Program-made: the position numbers and the translations under genes
DNA from: Nymphaea colorata
Taxonomy: Eukaryota > Streptophyta > Magnoliopsida > Nymphaeales > Nymphaeaceae
DNA: 64,000 bases
Direction of reading: 5' to 3'
Assembly (NCBI RefSeq): GCF_008831285.2
Contig: NC_045145.1
Span: 21,946,802 to 22,010,801, forward strand
Shown here: in pieces, positions 44,989 through 57,830 of the stretch
How the letters are laid out: each line of letters opens with the position of its first letter
Numbering within the stretch: position 1 is the first letter of the stretch
The notes under the pieces: model-generated
Seen by the model: the letters and a program-made list of their open reading frames with translations, nothing else
Databases searched by the model: none
Told to the model about the DNA's origin: nothing

Positions 44989-47900
44989 ATGGCCTCCTCT
45001 GAACGGTGTACCAGGGGTTGGTTGTCGTCGTCGTCTTCCTTCTTCTTCTTCCTCTATTTCACCGTCTGGTTCGGAATCAGCGATGCCATAAAGGTTCCGT
45101 TCAGGGTCAACGACGTTCTCCCCGTTTTGCCCCGGCAAGTGTCCTGGCCGGTGCTGAACAATCTTCACAGTGCGGTCGACCTCTTGCCCTACTTCGTTGG
45201 GGCCGTGCGCCAGGACGATGCCCTACGATGGAAGGGGGCGTGCTTCTATGGGAACGATGCTCGGTTGGAGATCACCGATGGGGACGAGGACAACGGGTTG
45301 GGCGGCGGCGTAGTCTATATTAAGGTGGAGATCCTTTGCCTTCTTCTTCTTCTTCTTCTTCTTCTCTTTTTAGGTTCTCATGGTGCTGTTGGTTTGGTGA
45401 TTTTGGGGCCCGGGTGTGTGTCTTCTTCGTTTACGTCTTTAATTGAAGCTGACTTTGATAATTTAATTGCGAACTGAGGGGTCATGATGTCGATTTTTTG
45501 ACGTTACATTTGGCGGCTCGCTAAATTTTACTTCCATCTTCATTAATTTTGGTTATGGCTCTTTCCAAGATGAACACCTTGTGAAGTAGTCGTTATTGAA
45601 GGAATGAGTGAAGTTTTGACATTTTTTCAATGTTCTATTTCGTCTCCAGTAATCGTCTTGCTGTGGCCTTTCCGAGATGACCGTTGGATTCTTTGTGATC
45701 AATGAATGAACAAGAGTGATTTGTAACACCTGGAAGGTTCTTTTCGGAATTGAAAAGAAGGCTACTTTATGACAAATCGCTCTTTCAGAGTGCTGTAGTC
45801 CCGTACTTTTTTTTTTAAGGAACGTAATAATTCGTTTTCTCTCTGTGTTCTTCTTAGGTTTAATGAGTTAGGGGGAAAATATGGTGATTTTCGTTCATTT
45901 TCTGCAGTTCCATCTTTTTAGGTTCTATTACGTACAGCTTGATCATATGATTTGGCGGTTAATGCGGGTGTGTAAAGTTGTACAAACAAGCTCATATCAT
46001 TGATATGTTGACCCATATCAAATTGTTTCTCCTATTTCTTGTTGCTAATAGCTCATTAAATTTAAATACTTTTTTATGTTTCATGTCTAGCTTGAATCGC
46101 CGATCTCTCATGAGGATATAGGATGACATTTATAACAAAAATTTAATGCTCCTTATGCAAGGAAGCCTCACCTGGGCAGTGAGAGTTGGTCGCACTACGG
46201 CTGCATAACCCTAAGGTTAACATCCTGGCCCCCAAGGCATTTACATGCTTTGGAAGCCTCGCTCAGTACAGCAAACTCTCTTTAACCACACGAAACCCAC
46301 TCATTCAAACGCAAAACTGTAAATGATGGATATGTTTGCCATGTTCAAGGCACAACACGGTTCTTCTGGATTGGTGTGCCTGAAAAAGGGATTAGGCAGT
46401 CAATTACGGAAGATGTTGAAAATGTGGAATTAGGTAATGCAATCTTGGCTGGGATCTTGATGAAATTAGTAAAGCAGATGAGCAAATAGGGTCGGTCTTT
46501 AAATGAAGTCTGGACTCCATGGTAGAAGATATGCTGAGATAGTTGAGCGAGTTGGTGGTTCTTATTGAAGTATGCGATTGTTGCTTGTTATATAGGCAAA
46601 TCCCAGATTAACCTTAGGAGTTATATGTGGATTTCCATGCATTTTATTGGTATAGTGATGGCTATTGTTATGGGCTTCTTGTACTTTTGATCTTTTATGC
46701 GCTTCTTTGTCTGTAATTCTGCTGAGTGTTCTTGTGTTCTCTATATGTATCATATGTTGGCAATAATTGGCTCTAACTCTAGATTTAGAATTGATTAATT
46801 CTCCTTCTGGTTTATTGTGGGAATATTGTGGCCGTGACTCTTTAAAGCACCAAAATTTTTCTGTAGGCATGAAGCTGGGTTTCTCATTCAGATCCACATT
46901 GTGAATATGTGTCACATTTTCTTTGGCATACTCCCGTCCTTTGAATGATGGTTTAAATTTCAAATACATCTCTTTTTCATAGATGCTACTTTATGAAGGT
47001 ATTCTTTTGTGGTTTTGAGGCTTAGGTACTGTCTTGTAGGGAAAAATTAGAATGAAAAACTTCAAGCGTGCATCAAACATTCAAACTTGTGTTTTTGAAG
47101 GATGAATATGCAGGGAGCTCATAGCTTATGGAAAGAGAAATAGATGATTACAGCGACTCAGTACATGTATAACAATAGAAGATAAAACAAGGGAGTGTAT
47201 ATATTATAACTGGTAGACATGCGAATGTGAGGTACAAAGGAAGAAGCCAGAAGCCTCACGTGGAGCTAGAAATACCTACAAGCTCCTTGATCAGGCTTGA
47301 AGATGTTGCACTTGGCAAGAGTGACATTCTACTGTGCAAAGTATGGTCACAACGTAGGCCATATTTAGAAAATGTTGTGTTTTTATTGCTAAAACTGTAC
47401 AACGACATAAGATGTTTTCAAAAGGAAATATTTTTGGTATTCAAAATATCAACAAGAATTTCTTGCCCTGATATTCAGTTATTGTTGTATTGTTGTCATA
47501 TTTTTCCCTTTTTTATAAAATTATTCTTTGATGTTTTTGTCATATCAACAAGCTGTTTTTCCCTTTATCGTATTAAATTATCCCATGAGATTCTTTGATT
47601 GTCATTTTTTTTATCTTAGAAATTTAAAAATTATTTTGAAACTTTACAAATATATTTGTAAAAAAGGTATAAAACCCTTAATTTCATAAATTTGATCAGT
47701 TAATGTTTTAATTTCTTGATTTTCCATGGTAAACAATTTTCCTGAAAAGTACCCAAGAGAAACCTTGCCATTAAAATCGGAGAACTATATTTGTGACTAT
47801 GTAGAATTCCTATTGTTTGTCATGCTTTTCTGTTTTCAAGGCAGCTGTTTTCTGTTAAAATAAATTGTTGTCTAAGGTGATGGATTCTATTTTGGGTATT

Positions 47901-49812
47901 CTACTATTCATTTGCTTCCTATACAAAGGAACAGTCTGATTTATGTTGCAAATCATGAAGCATAATATACCATGAGTACTGATTCTCTCTCTCTCTCTCT
48001 CTTTTTTTTTCAGACTGATGCTGCCCACAGCTGGACATGCATGGATCTTTATGTATTTGCAACTCCATACAGGGTAACATGGGACTACTATTTCACCTCC
48101 AGAGAGCACACGTTGGAGATTCAGTCATGGGAGGAACCTGCAGAACTAGAATATGTTTGTTGTCTTACTCTTGACCTTTTACCTTCCCAATATACATACT
48201 CTGACCAGGAGAAAAGGAAGATGATTGTATGTTTGGGTGTTGTCTTTACAGGTCAAGAAGAATGGTATATCAGTATTTCTCATGCCAGCAGGGATGCTTG
48301 GAACTTTGCTATCTCTTATAGATGTTTTACCCTTATTTTCGAACTCTGGCTGGGGCCAGAATGCAAACTTAGAGTTCCTAAAAAAGCACATGGGAGCAAC
48401 ATTTGAGAAACGTCCTCAGCCTTGGATCACAAATATTCGTCCTGAGGATGTTCATTCTGGAGATTTTTTGGCTGTATCAAAGATACGGGGTCGATGGGGT
48501 GGGTTTGAGACTCTGGAAAAATGGGTGACTGGGGCTTTTGCCGGGCACACTGCTGTTTGCTTAAAGGATGAGCAAGGAAATCTATGGGTGGGCGAATCTG
48601 GTCATGAGAATGAGAAGGTACAGACAACTGCTACGTTTGCATGTCATTGTCCTTTGTGTTATTTTTGCAAAGGCAATTCCTTGTCATAAAACTGCTCTGC
48701 TGTACCAGTGCTTGAATTGCAACATGCAGATTTTAACTTCATTGTTGTAAGATGAGACATTCTTATGATTAGCGTTGTTTTGAACAAATGTTGAAACTGT
48801 TGGTCTTCATGTGGAGAAGAGATGGGTTGGCGGTCTTTGTTAATTTGGTTTTTATCATGCAGGGAGAAGAAATTATTGTAGTGATTCCTTGGGATGAATG
48901 GTGGGAATTGGCACTTAAGGACAGCTCAAATCCTCAAATAGCTCTGCTTCCTCTACATCCTGACCTACGTGCAAAGTTTAATAACACTGCAGCATGGGAA
49001 TATGCACTGAGCATGACTGGGAAGCCATATGGTTATCACAACATGATATTCAGCTGGATTGACACCATAGCTGACAACTACCCTCCACCTCTAGATTCTC
49101 ATTTGGTCTGTATACCTTTGATATTGGTCACTACTTAATCACTTGTTTATTTGATATTGTTGAGTTCGTTTTAGATTTTGCTAATATTGAATAATAATAT
49201 CTTCTTTTTTACATGTTTAGCTCTCATAATGAAAAAGCCTAATTTTACATTTTTTATAAGTAAAATCTAGAGCCTGTAAAATGCATGCTTGCGTGGAGTT
49301 TTAAATTGCCTAACGTGTCAAATGAGCAAACCTTGAATGTGTGTCTTCATTTGGTAATTTATGTCTTTTGACTGGAGTAGCAAATTGGCTCAATCTGGTT
49401 AGGGCTTTTGTGATTTTATAATTTATCAGGCTTCATTTCCGACCTGTCCTCTATTATACTTATCTCTTTGTTTCGACCAGTGTGTAACACCCTACTTCTA
49501 CTTCCAAGTATAAGGACTTATTTTACTGATTATTTTGTGATTTTGTATTTCTTTACAGGTCATCTCTCATGTAAGTATAAGGACTTATTTACTGATTATT
49601 TTGTGATTATTCTTTGCAGGTCATTTCTTTCATGTCTATGTGGACTAGGTTACAGCCAGATTATGCTGCAAATATGTGGAATGAAGCGCTAAATAAGCGT
49701 CTTGGTACTGAGGTGAATGCAGACTCTCTCTCTCTCTCTTCATGTATTGGGAGCTACGTTGTATGGACATGGACACAGAAAGGAGTGTCAAAAGTACACT
49801 TGGACACACCTA

Positions 49813-49849
<37 letters not shown>

Positions 49850-52223
49850 TATATATATATATATATTTAGAAAAATAACAAAATGCTAATTAAAAATCTG
49901 TTACTAACTATTAATGTCTTTATTTGTTTTAACATTTGTAATTTATTTTATATTAAGGTTACTTTGGTCTAACGAGAAATTTAATTAAAAAATAGTTTTC
50001 TTAAGAAAATTATTTTTTAGAATGACCCCGCTCATCTCCTTTTACAGGATGACGGTCCCCTATCATCCTTTTTAATGAATGACAAGGAGCAGAGAGAAAG
50101 AGGGGGGTGGGGAGAGAGAGAGAGAGAGAGAACAGACCTCCTGTTGACCTTCTTAAAAGGACAACTTGCCCTCTAGCATCGTTTAAAAAAGATGACATGG
50201 AGCTGTAGAAAGAGAGGGAGAGAGAAGCGGGTTTGCATAAACAAAAAAGAGAGGGAAATGAGAAGAAAAGAGAAGGGGAAGTGAGAGAAGGGGGAAAAAG
50301 GAAAAGTGGGTGGAAAAAAGTGACATGGCTGCTGGACATTATCCTAGTTCAAAAATGAAATGTCTCAGAAGTGTCGACAAGTGTTGGTGTTGGTGTCGGA
50401 CACAGCCAGACACTGACAGTTCATATTTTTTAAAGTGTCCATGCAACATAGATTGAGAGTAAGTATTCAAGAGGCGATGGAACAAAAAGCAGATTTTGTT
50501 TCTGGAGACTGCAAAAGAGGGGAAAAGCACCTCAGTGAATATGCTTGTCAAAGGTGGAGAGGAATAGGGAAGCAGGGGTGGTTGGATCGATGGAAAAAAA
50601 GCCATGAAATCAATATATGGTAATTTATGTTGTATAGGTATGGATATAGGTGCCGGTATGAGTACTAGAATGAAGTATTTTTAAAAGACTTGGGTATGGG
50701 GACACTACAGTGCATATTTATAATTATCCATTTTCTTCACAAAAAATAAGATTTTAAACAAACAAAACAACACATTCATGATTCAAACTTATAGCTTTGT
50801 CTAGAAAATAAAATAACAACAACATATGATGCTTCAAGCTAGGTATATGCTGTGTAAATTTGTGGGTCATATGCTTTACACAATATCAAGAAATCATGCT
50901 ACTTATGTACAGTGATACCTAATTACAAATAAATGCCCAATTTTGGACGGTCTTGGACTTGGTCAAGTTGGATCAAGTCCAAAAATGGGCTGATTCTGTC
51001 TGCTATGGCCTTCACCGTACCCAAGGCCTTACCGGTACCTGTACCATTATTGAACCGGTTCGACACAGGTGCTCACGTCCTAGATGATGATTAAACAAAC
51101 AAACTATATATATATATCTATATATATATATATATATATATATGTCTTATGGGGGTACATATGTCTTTGAGTACTGGCATTTCAAGGCATGAATGGATAA
51201 GTGGATTGGGGAAGGGAAGCACGATATTCCATTTGCCTGTCAGTTATTTACCTGTTTTTTCTTTATTCTAACACATTTTAGTAGGAATCAAATGTTGACG
51301 GTATAATTGCAGATTATGTTCACCAAGAACTGTCAAATTTTGTTCTTTGTCTATTTGAAATTGTACCTTTATGTACATGTGTGTGTGTGTCCATGAAATA
51401 AACATGAGGATTGCATCATTACATGGTGTTATTTATGCATTTAATCAACTTAAGAGTTTTTATAGTCTCATATGTAAAGTTGTTTTTTCAAATTAGACTT
51501 ATCCAACTTTTTGAACTTCAGTTCGAAGTACATTAATTGGTTTGACTCATAATCAGTTACATAGCTTTTATATTTATTTTAGTCTGCATATTTCTATTTC
51601 TATATATTTATATGTTCGATAAGATGTGCAACATGCTCACATTGATTGTTAATGCATTGAATCGCTGGTTGAGATTAGCTTTGAAAAATTTTTCTTGTCA
51701 ATACAGCTTTTCTGCCTTTCTTGTTCCAGGACTTGGATTTACGAGGAATACTTTCTGAATGCGAGAATCGTGGCATAACCTTTGATGAATTGCTTACCGT
51801 CCCTGAACAAGATGAGTGGGTGTATAGTGATGGGAAGTCAACAACTTGTGTGGTATTTATTCTTGAAATGTACAAAGCTGCTGGCTTATTTGAACCTATG
51901 TCCAGCTCTATTCAGGTCACGGAATTCACGGTAAGTGTAAATCATTGTTGCTCCCGTTTAATTTTCATGAAGTTCTTGTCTGATATCACAGAACCTGTTT
52001 TCTGTATCTGCAGATCCGCGATGCCTACATGCTTAAAATATTTGAGAATAATGGTAGCCGTTTGCCAAGCTGGTGTAGGGCCAAAGATGGGCAACCTTTC
52101 TGTCAGATATTGGGAGAGTACTACATGGAGTTTCCTGAATATAACACCATTCGACCGTATTCACGTATGAACGAGAACTGCCCCTCCCTGCCACCAACCT
52201 ACAAGAGACCACTAGGTTGTTGA
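44989..52223 (+). CDS. Secreted protein with a probable circularly permuted NlpC/P60 (papain-like) fold
   Basis: Seven exons: 44989-45324, 48014-48154, 48252-48617, 48863-49105, 49620-49712, 51730-51930 and 52014-52223. Every join is phase 0; the product is about 529 residues. An N-terminal hydrophobic run (about 12-32, FFFFLYFTVWFG) looks like a signal peptide. Plants carry this conserved protein with no firm function. I see the permuted papain order: SGDFLAVSK, then GHTAVCL (His258) and WVGESG (Glu274), then AWEYALSMTGKPYGYHN, then STTCVVFILEMYKAAGLF (Cys433). That His-first, Cys-last order, with the GKPY box between, matches YiiX-type hydrolases. The catalytic assignment is inference from motifs. 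A sequon (NNT) sits in exon 4. Introns 1 and 5 are long (2.7 and 2.0 kb). Some databases may label homologues as inositol phosphatase; I see no motif for that. Confidence 0.85.
49506..49639 (+). repeat. 67-bp tandem duplication spanning a 3' splice site
   Basis: AAGTATAAGGACTTATTT begins at 49506 and again at 49573 (period 67). Each copy ends with a pyrimidine tract, an AG acceptor and GTCAT(C/T)TCT. The second copy is the real start of exon 5 (49620). The first copy offers an acceptor at 49558 followed 12 bases later by a GTAAGT donor. Confidence 0.85.
49811..49866. repeat. (TA)n and (TAA)n compound microsatellite
   Basis: TA alternation, then TAA repeats, then TA again, in intron 5 of the papain-fold gene, about 100 bases after the exon 5 donor. 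Confidence 0.9.
51105..51143. repeat. Short (TA)n tract in intron 5 of the papain-fold gene
   Basis: TA alternation with one CTA interruption. Confidence 0.88.
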
Positions 52224-54047
52224 ATCCAATGATATGTCCATTCCTTGGTCTCTCCCTCATATCACTTGCCTTATCATCTGGCGAGCAGATTCAGTCGTAG
52301 GTTTGTCTCGCAAGCAACTGCTGCACGAAAGCATGTAAATAGATTTAGACCACTGTTCAAAGGCAGTCTAATCTTTATTGCTTCTTCTGCAATGGAAAGG
52401 CCGCCTGTACTATACATGTTCAAAGTTGAGTTTAACAACCATGAACAATCGCTATCTTTACGGATGATATATAATAAATACCGCTGCATTACGTGCAACA
52501 TGGTCTCCTATTGTATCGACTGAGAAATTGTGGAGTATTCATGTCCCATAGTGCCCTTCATATTTGCCCTAACGTGGCATAACCACCTGCTTAATGAACT
52601 GCTTTGTGGCATAACCATCAGCCATTTTTTTAAACTTTAAAAACTTATTATCATTTTTTGTGGGTTACTCTTCTTAATTCAAATTTAGTTCTTTGAAAGC
52701 AACTCCTCGCATGCGGCTTGATTGATCTGATTTTTGGAATGCCTGCCATCAAGGCACAAGATACCTGATTATTAGTTCAACAATGTGGAAATTTAGGAAA
52801 GAAAACTAAACGTAAGTCAATAAAAAATTATACGCTTTACATTTTAATGTTACTGGAAACACACGTAAATTTTGCAATGTCATTTGAAAGTAAAAGTTCT
52901 ATCAGTTAACTCTAGGTTATGACTAACTTACATGATAAAAATAACTAAACCATCCTTAACAAAAACAGACTTAAATCATTAATAAACAATTTGCATTGTT
53001 TTCCTTTTCTACTGTTCCTAATAATACTAATGCACGATTCGTTATAACCAAATTACTTAGTTCTTTTTTTGCTATCTAATTGATAACTTAATGTTTTAGT
53101 TCTTTTATTGCCATCTAATAGATAAGTTAATGTTTTCTTAATAATGCTCAAAATCCACCGAAGAAGAGACTAATTGAATTCAAAAACCAGGAGTGTTTTT
53201 TATGCATTTTTCAGGAAGTGAAATGATAATTTTCCGCTAAGTTGGCTGATGGGTTCTTTAGTTAACTATGAAAAATTTAAGTACTTCCAGTACTTGATGT
53301 TCTGACAGTTCAACAAGGGGGAACGTTGCTCTTCTTGATCCATTTCATCAACAAATAACCTTCTTTTGTAATTAACTCTTAATTTTACAACATGTCTGCG
53401 CCTTAATCTAGATTGCTCACTTAACAACATTGTCTCTTAAAAGAGAAAAGCTGAAGAACATTTTAGAAAGCAATAATCAACAACAGTTGTTGGATGCTTT
53501 TAGTTTTATGATGACGAAGTTTTCGCTCCAATGTTAGATGCAAATTTTGTGGTGATAAGGCAGTGAAAAATGCTTTTCCACTGGCTGCAAGCGAAGTTAC
53601 GATCCAGTCGCCCGGTGTTTCAGACAACGCGCATGTTGTGTGTGCCCTCTGATACATTTGTCAACGCTGATGATAGTAGCGCGAGGAAGAGGCCAGGGAA
53701 GTAAGAATGAGATAATACGGTTCAACTGGCAAAGCGAGCCTCCAACAGGGCGTTTTCTGAATCCATGTGATCTATATTTGGTCCAAAGTATGCAGGATTT
53801 TAGGGTTTCACGTTACTTGATGTTTCCCGTTACCAAGCTACAAAGCCGGTCACTCGACGCTCGTTCAAGATGCAGCACCTGGCACCTGACCTCTTTGTCT
53901 AGGCTTTGGAAATGATGTTTACTTTTTCTCTTTCTATCTTCTTTTCTTCCGGATTTGGTTTGAAGATGAATACTGTCTACTTTCCGCGAAGAAACCGTAG
54001 CGGGGTTCACTTGTAAGAACAAATTGAAACCTTTCTGTTTCTTTGGC
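52224..54047. other. Spacer between the papain-fold gene and alpha-mannosidase II
   Basis: 3' UTR at the left and promoter or leader of the mannosidase at the right; AT-rich between. No TATA box stands out near 53900-54000, and no further gene is visible. Confidence 0.5.
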
Positions 54048-57000
54048 ATGGCGGGCAGGCGTGGTGCTCAGACACTCCCCTACTCAAAGGTCAAAACGAA
54101 GACCAGCAGAAGAAGGAAGAGCCAACTGCGCGATTTCCTCTCGACCAACATCTTCTGTATAGGAATCATCGTCTCCCTCGGTGTCTTCATCGTTGTTGTC
54201 CTCAGATACGGAATTCCGATACCCCCTTCTACTAGACCTCAAAATTCTTCCTACCCGCCCTTTTCTCGACGCAAGAGTTCACCCTTACAGAGATTCACCT
54301 CATTGAATGGCACATATTCACCTGTAGACATCAGCACAAAGGGCCTCTATGACAAGATTCAGTTCTTGGACGTGGATGGGGGCCCTTGGAAGCAAGGATG
54401 GGTGGTGAAGTATAAGGGAGATGAGTGGAACGATGAGAAATTGAAGGTCTTCGTCGTGCCGCATTCCCATAACGATCCAGGATGGAAGCTCACCGTGGAA
54501 GAGTATTATATGCGTCAATCTCGACATATATTGGATACCATCGTCGAGACTCTTTCAAAGGTAACTCCACACCTGAACCTATTCCGTGTCTAAGTTTTCG
54601 TGTCTTATGACTGCCTGCGTGGTGGTTTGAATTCATTGGGTTGATGGTTGGTCGAAATTGATCGGTTACGAATCTGTGCAATGGGAGCCTGATCTCTGTT
54701 CCTTTTGTTAGTCGTTTTTATGAAATGGGCCAATTAAGAGTTGTATGGCCTCAGATTTTTTATTCTTTTGTTTGGGAATTGCTTCGGACTTGCTAGGCTG
54801 TAGGCTTCCAAGATTTCCATGGTTCTGCTTGTGAGAGAAGATTCTGGTGCTGTGTTTGATGAGCTTAGGGAGTTGGATCCAACCGTTAAGATTGTAAACT
54901 ACTTTTGTTGCCAAGGGAACCTTTATAGCAGGATTGTGATAACTGATAAGGCTGGAAATGGCAGGATACTCGGCGAAAGTTCATCTGGGAGGAGATGTCA
55001 TATCTGGAAAGGTGGTGGAGGGACGCTTCGGAATCAAAGAAACAGAGTCTGATTAATTTGGTAAAGAATGGGCAGCTGGAGATTGTTGGAGGCGGCTGGG
55101 TGATGAATGATGAGGTAACTTTTTTGAAACGGAACTACTCGGCGATCTTTTGTTGAAAAAAAAAAAAGTGATCGCTTGATCTGACTTATGATGCATAAAC
55201 TTAGAAGAAAAGATAGTAGCACATGAGGATCATTGAACCAGCTTTCGGAACTGTAAATCGTGCCTTGTCATTTTGAAGTTCCTTCAGATATTTTACACCC
55301 GTTAAGAAATGGATTTTTTTTGTGGGTGGGGGGTGGGGGGGGGGGGGGGAGGAGTCTTTGCTGAATGCAGCTCTCAAATCTTTTACAATTGGAACCTAGG
55401 GGGAACCTTAACCAGGACTGATCGATTAATCATTTGACAACGCAGAAAAATGTAAAACGCTTATTCCAAGTCTGCCTTTCTGTGCGTATTTTTTAGGGAA
55501 AATAAAAGAGTTGAAGGTAAAAGGTCTTCTTTTATCATTGGAGATCAATGTATTAGGCGGTTAACTGAGGACTCTATAGATCTTCTCTATCATATTAACT
55601 CATTCATCAACCTTGTTCTGATTCATCTTGATGCTTTAGCATTTTTTTTTATGTCCCAAACCTCATAGTTCAGTTAATTAATGATTGGCTTGGGCAGTTG
55701 TGCTGAAGAAGAAATATTTAGTTCTTTTTTCCTGCATTTTCTTTACTATTTTCGTGAGTTTTTCCTTCATATAGTGACCATTATAATCAAGATGCATAGG
55801 CAGCTTTACAAACTTGCACTCTTTGGCAGTTGTTTTTTGAATAGTTGGCCTTTTTCACATTTTAGCTACTGTTCTTCTTAAAGCTATCTATGCATCAAAA
55901 CTATCAAAAAGATAAAAGTTTATACATGAAACAGTTCTCTTGGTCGTGCCTTGGGAAGTCTTTTTCTAGAGCACCCAACCACCAGCTTTGACATGGCTGA
56001 CCATCTTCTGCAAAGGCTATTGGTTGCTGAACTGTAAAAAATTATTGAACCTGTGTGCATCTAGATCCTTGGACATGCTCTTCCATCTCAGAAAGTGACA
56101 CAAGCACAAGTTGCTGAAAGAAACACATTAGATTTTTATGGACTTCACATGCCACCAGAAAATGGTATAAATTTTTAGACCCTTATCCATTGAACACGAT
56201 GGTGTAATTTTCCTACGACACATAAATTGTAGGAATGAATATATAATCTGTAAATTAGTTCAACACTCAATTTTTGAAAATTTCCTGATGATTCAAATTC
56301 TCTTGGTACTGGTGATTGATTATATGGACAGGCAGGGAATGCCATGCTTTACATGGCACCTGATGATTCCAATTTTCTTGCAAAGTGGATGTATCAATTT
56401 TCTTGCAAAGTGGATGTATCTTGCAAGTTCTTGTTTGTCCATTACAAAAAAGGGTTCCTGACAGTCTTATTTGTTGTTCCAGGCAAACTCACACTATTTT
56501 GCTATTATTGAGCAGGTACGCTCTCCATCTCTCTTTCTCTCTCTCCCCTCTCTTGGTATCACGTTTGATGTCTCTGTGATTGTGCACCGGAGTGGTTTTT
56601 ACCCTCCTCGTCTCTATCTGATAGGTCAAGTTTGTGGGGTACTGGGCCTGGTGGCCCTTCAGTTTCTTTTCTGTTTCTTTGGTTCAGTTTTTTGGTGGTA
56701 TAATGATCTTGTATCGGGCTTGTTGGTTTTTCTTATAATGTTGAAATATCTACTCTCTCTCTCTCTCTCTCTCTCCAGCTGGTCTAAATGAAAGACTGTA
56801 AGCATGTGGATAGACTTGCTAGTTTTCTTAGTATTTTCTTCATTATGATTTTAGTTCATGTAATTTTATCTATTATAATCTTCAAACTTTTCTTTTCATG
56901 TGATACAGTTAAACATAAAATAAACAAAGGATGTTTTACATGACAATAGATCATCATTTGCATTCGCAAAGATAGCTGAAACTTGAAAAGACACGTGGGT

Positions 57001-57799
57001 GGGGAGTGTTGACATCGTCTGCCTGAAATGCATCTCAAAATAAAGGGCGTGGAAGTATTTGCTGGGTTTGTGCTTTCTAAGCTATGTATCATTGACACAT
57101 CAAAAGAAGGGACAGATGCAGTTGCTTCATCATAGGATTTTGTAATTTCTGGCTGTATCTGATCTGGTCCAACTCCATTTTTCCATGAATTATGTTGATC
57201 CAAAACTAATGCTCATTGAACCTGTGACAGCTATACACAAATGAGGTTGCTGGCAGGTTTTAGACATAGTCAGATCAACTATCTGTCTAACTGGACTCGT
57301 TTGTCCAGGGTGTTTGCAGTTTCATGTCTTTAAGTTATTTCATTGCAACTGCAAATTGTCTTATCACATTCACAAACCACTTTAGTCAGATTAAGAAAAT
57401 AGGAGATTGGAAGATGGCCTCCTTAAATCCCAGGTTGTGTCATGTGTGTTCTATCTCCCTTGTAATCAATCATGTTTACAGGTGTCTTCAGCAAAACTAA
57501 CTCCATGGTTCTGGATTTTATGGGTAAAAAATACAGTGAATCAATTTCCTTGGACATGCAAATAGGGTCTTATTATATGAAAATGTTCGAATTCTTTTTC
57601 TTTTATCATTTTCGTCAATATTCAAAATTTCAAATCCATATAAATCTAACCTATATATTGAAAATTTTGATTCAAAATCCATGGCCGAGTTTCTTGACCC
57701 AGAAGGAAGTTAATTTTTTGAAAGAAGCTTAGGGATATATTTTTTGGCAGTAGGATGGTGTCCTAACTCCTAAGATTTGGAGTGTGACCATTCCCTATC

Positions 57800-57830
<31 letters not shown>

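Noticed and set aside
46562-46969. Minus-strand frame of 135 codons in intron 1 of the papain-fold gene
   Set aside because: No domain, hydrophilic low-information sequence and no splice partners.
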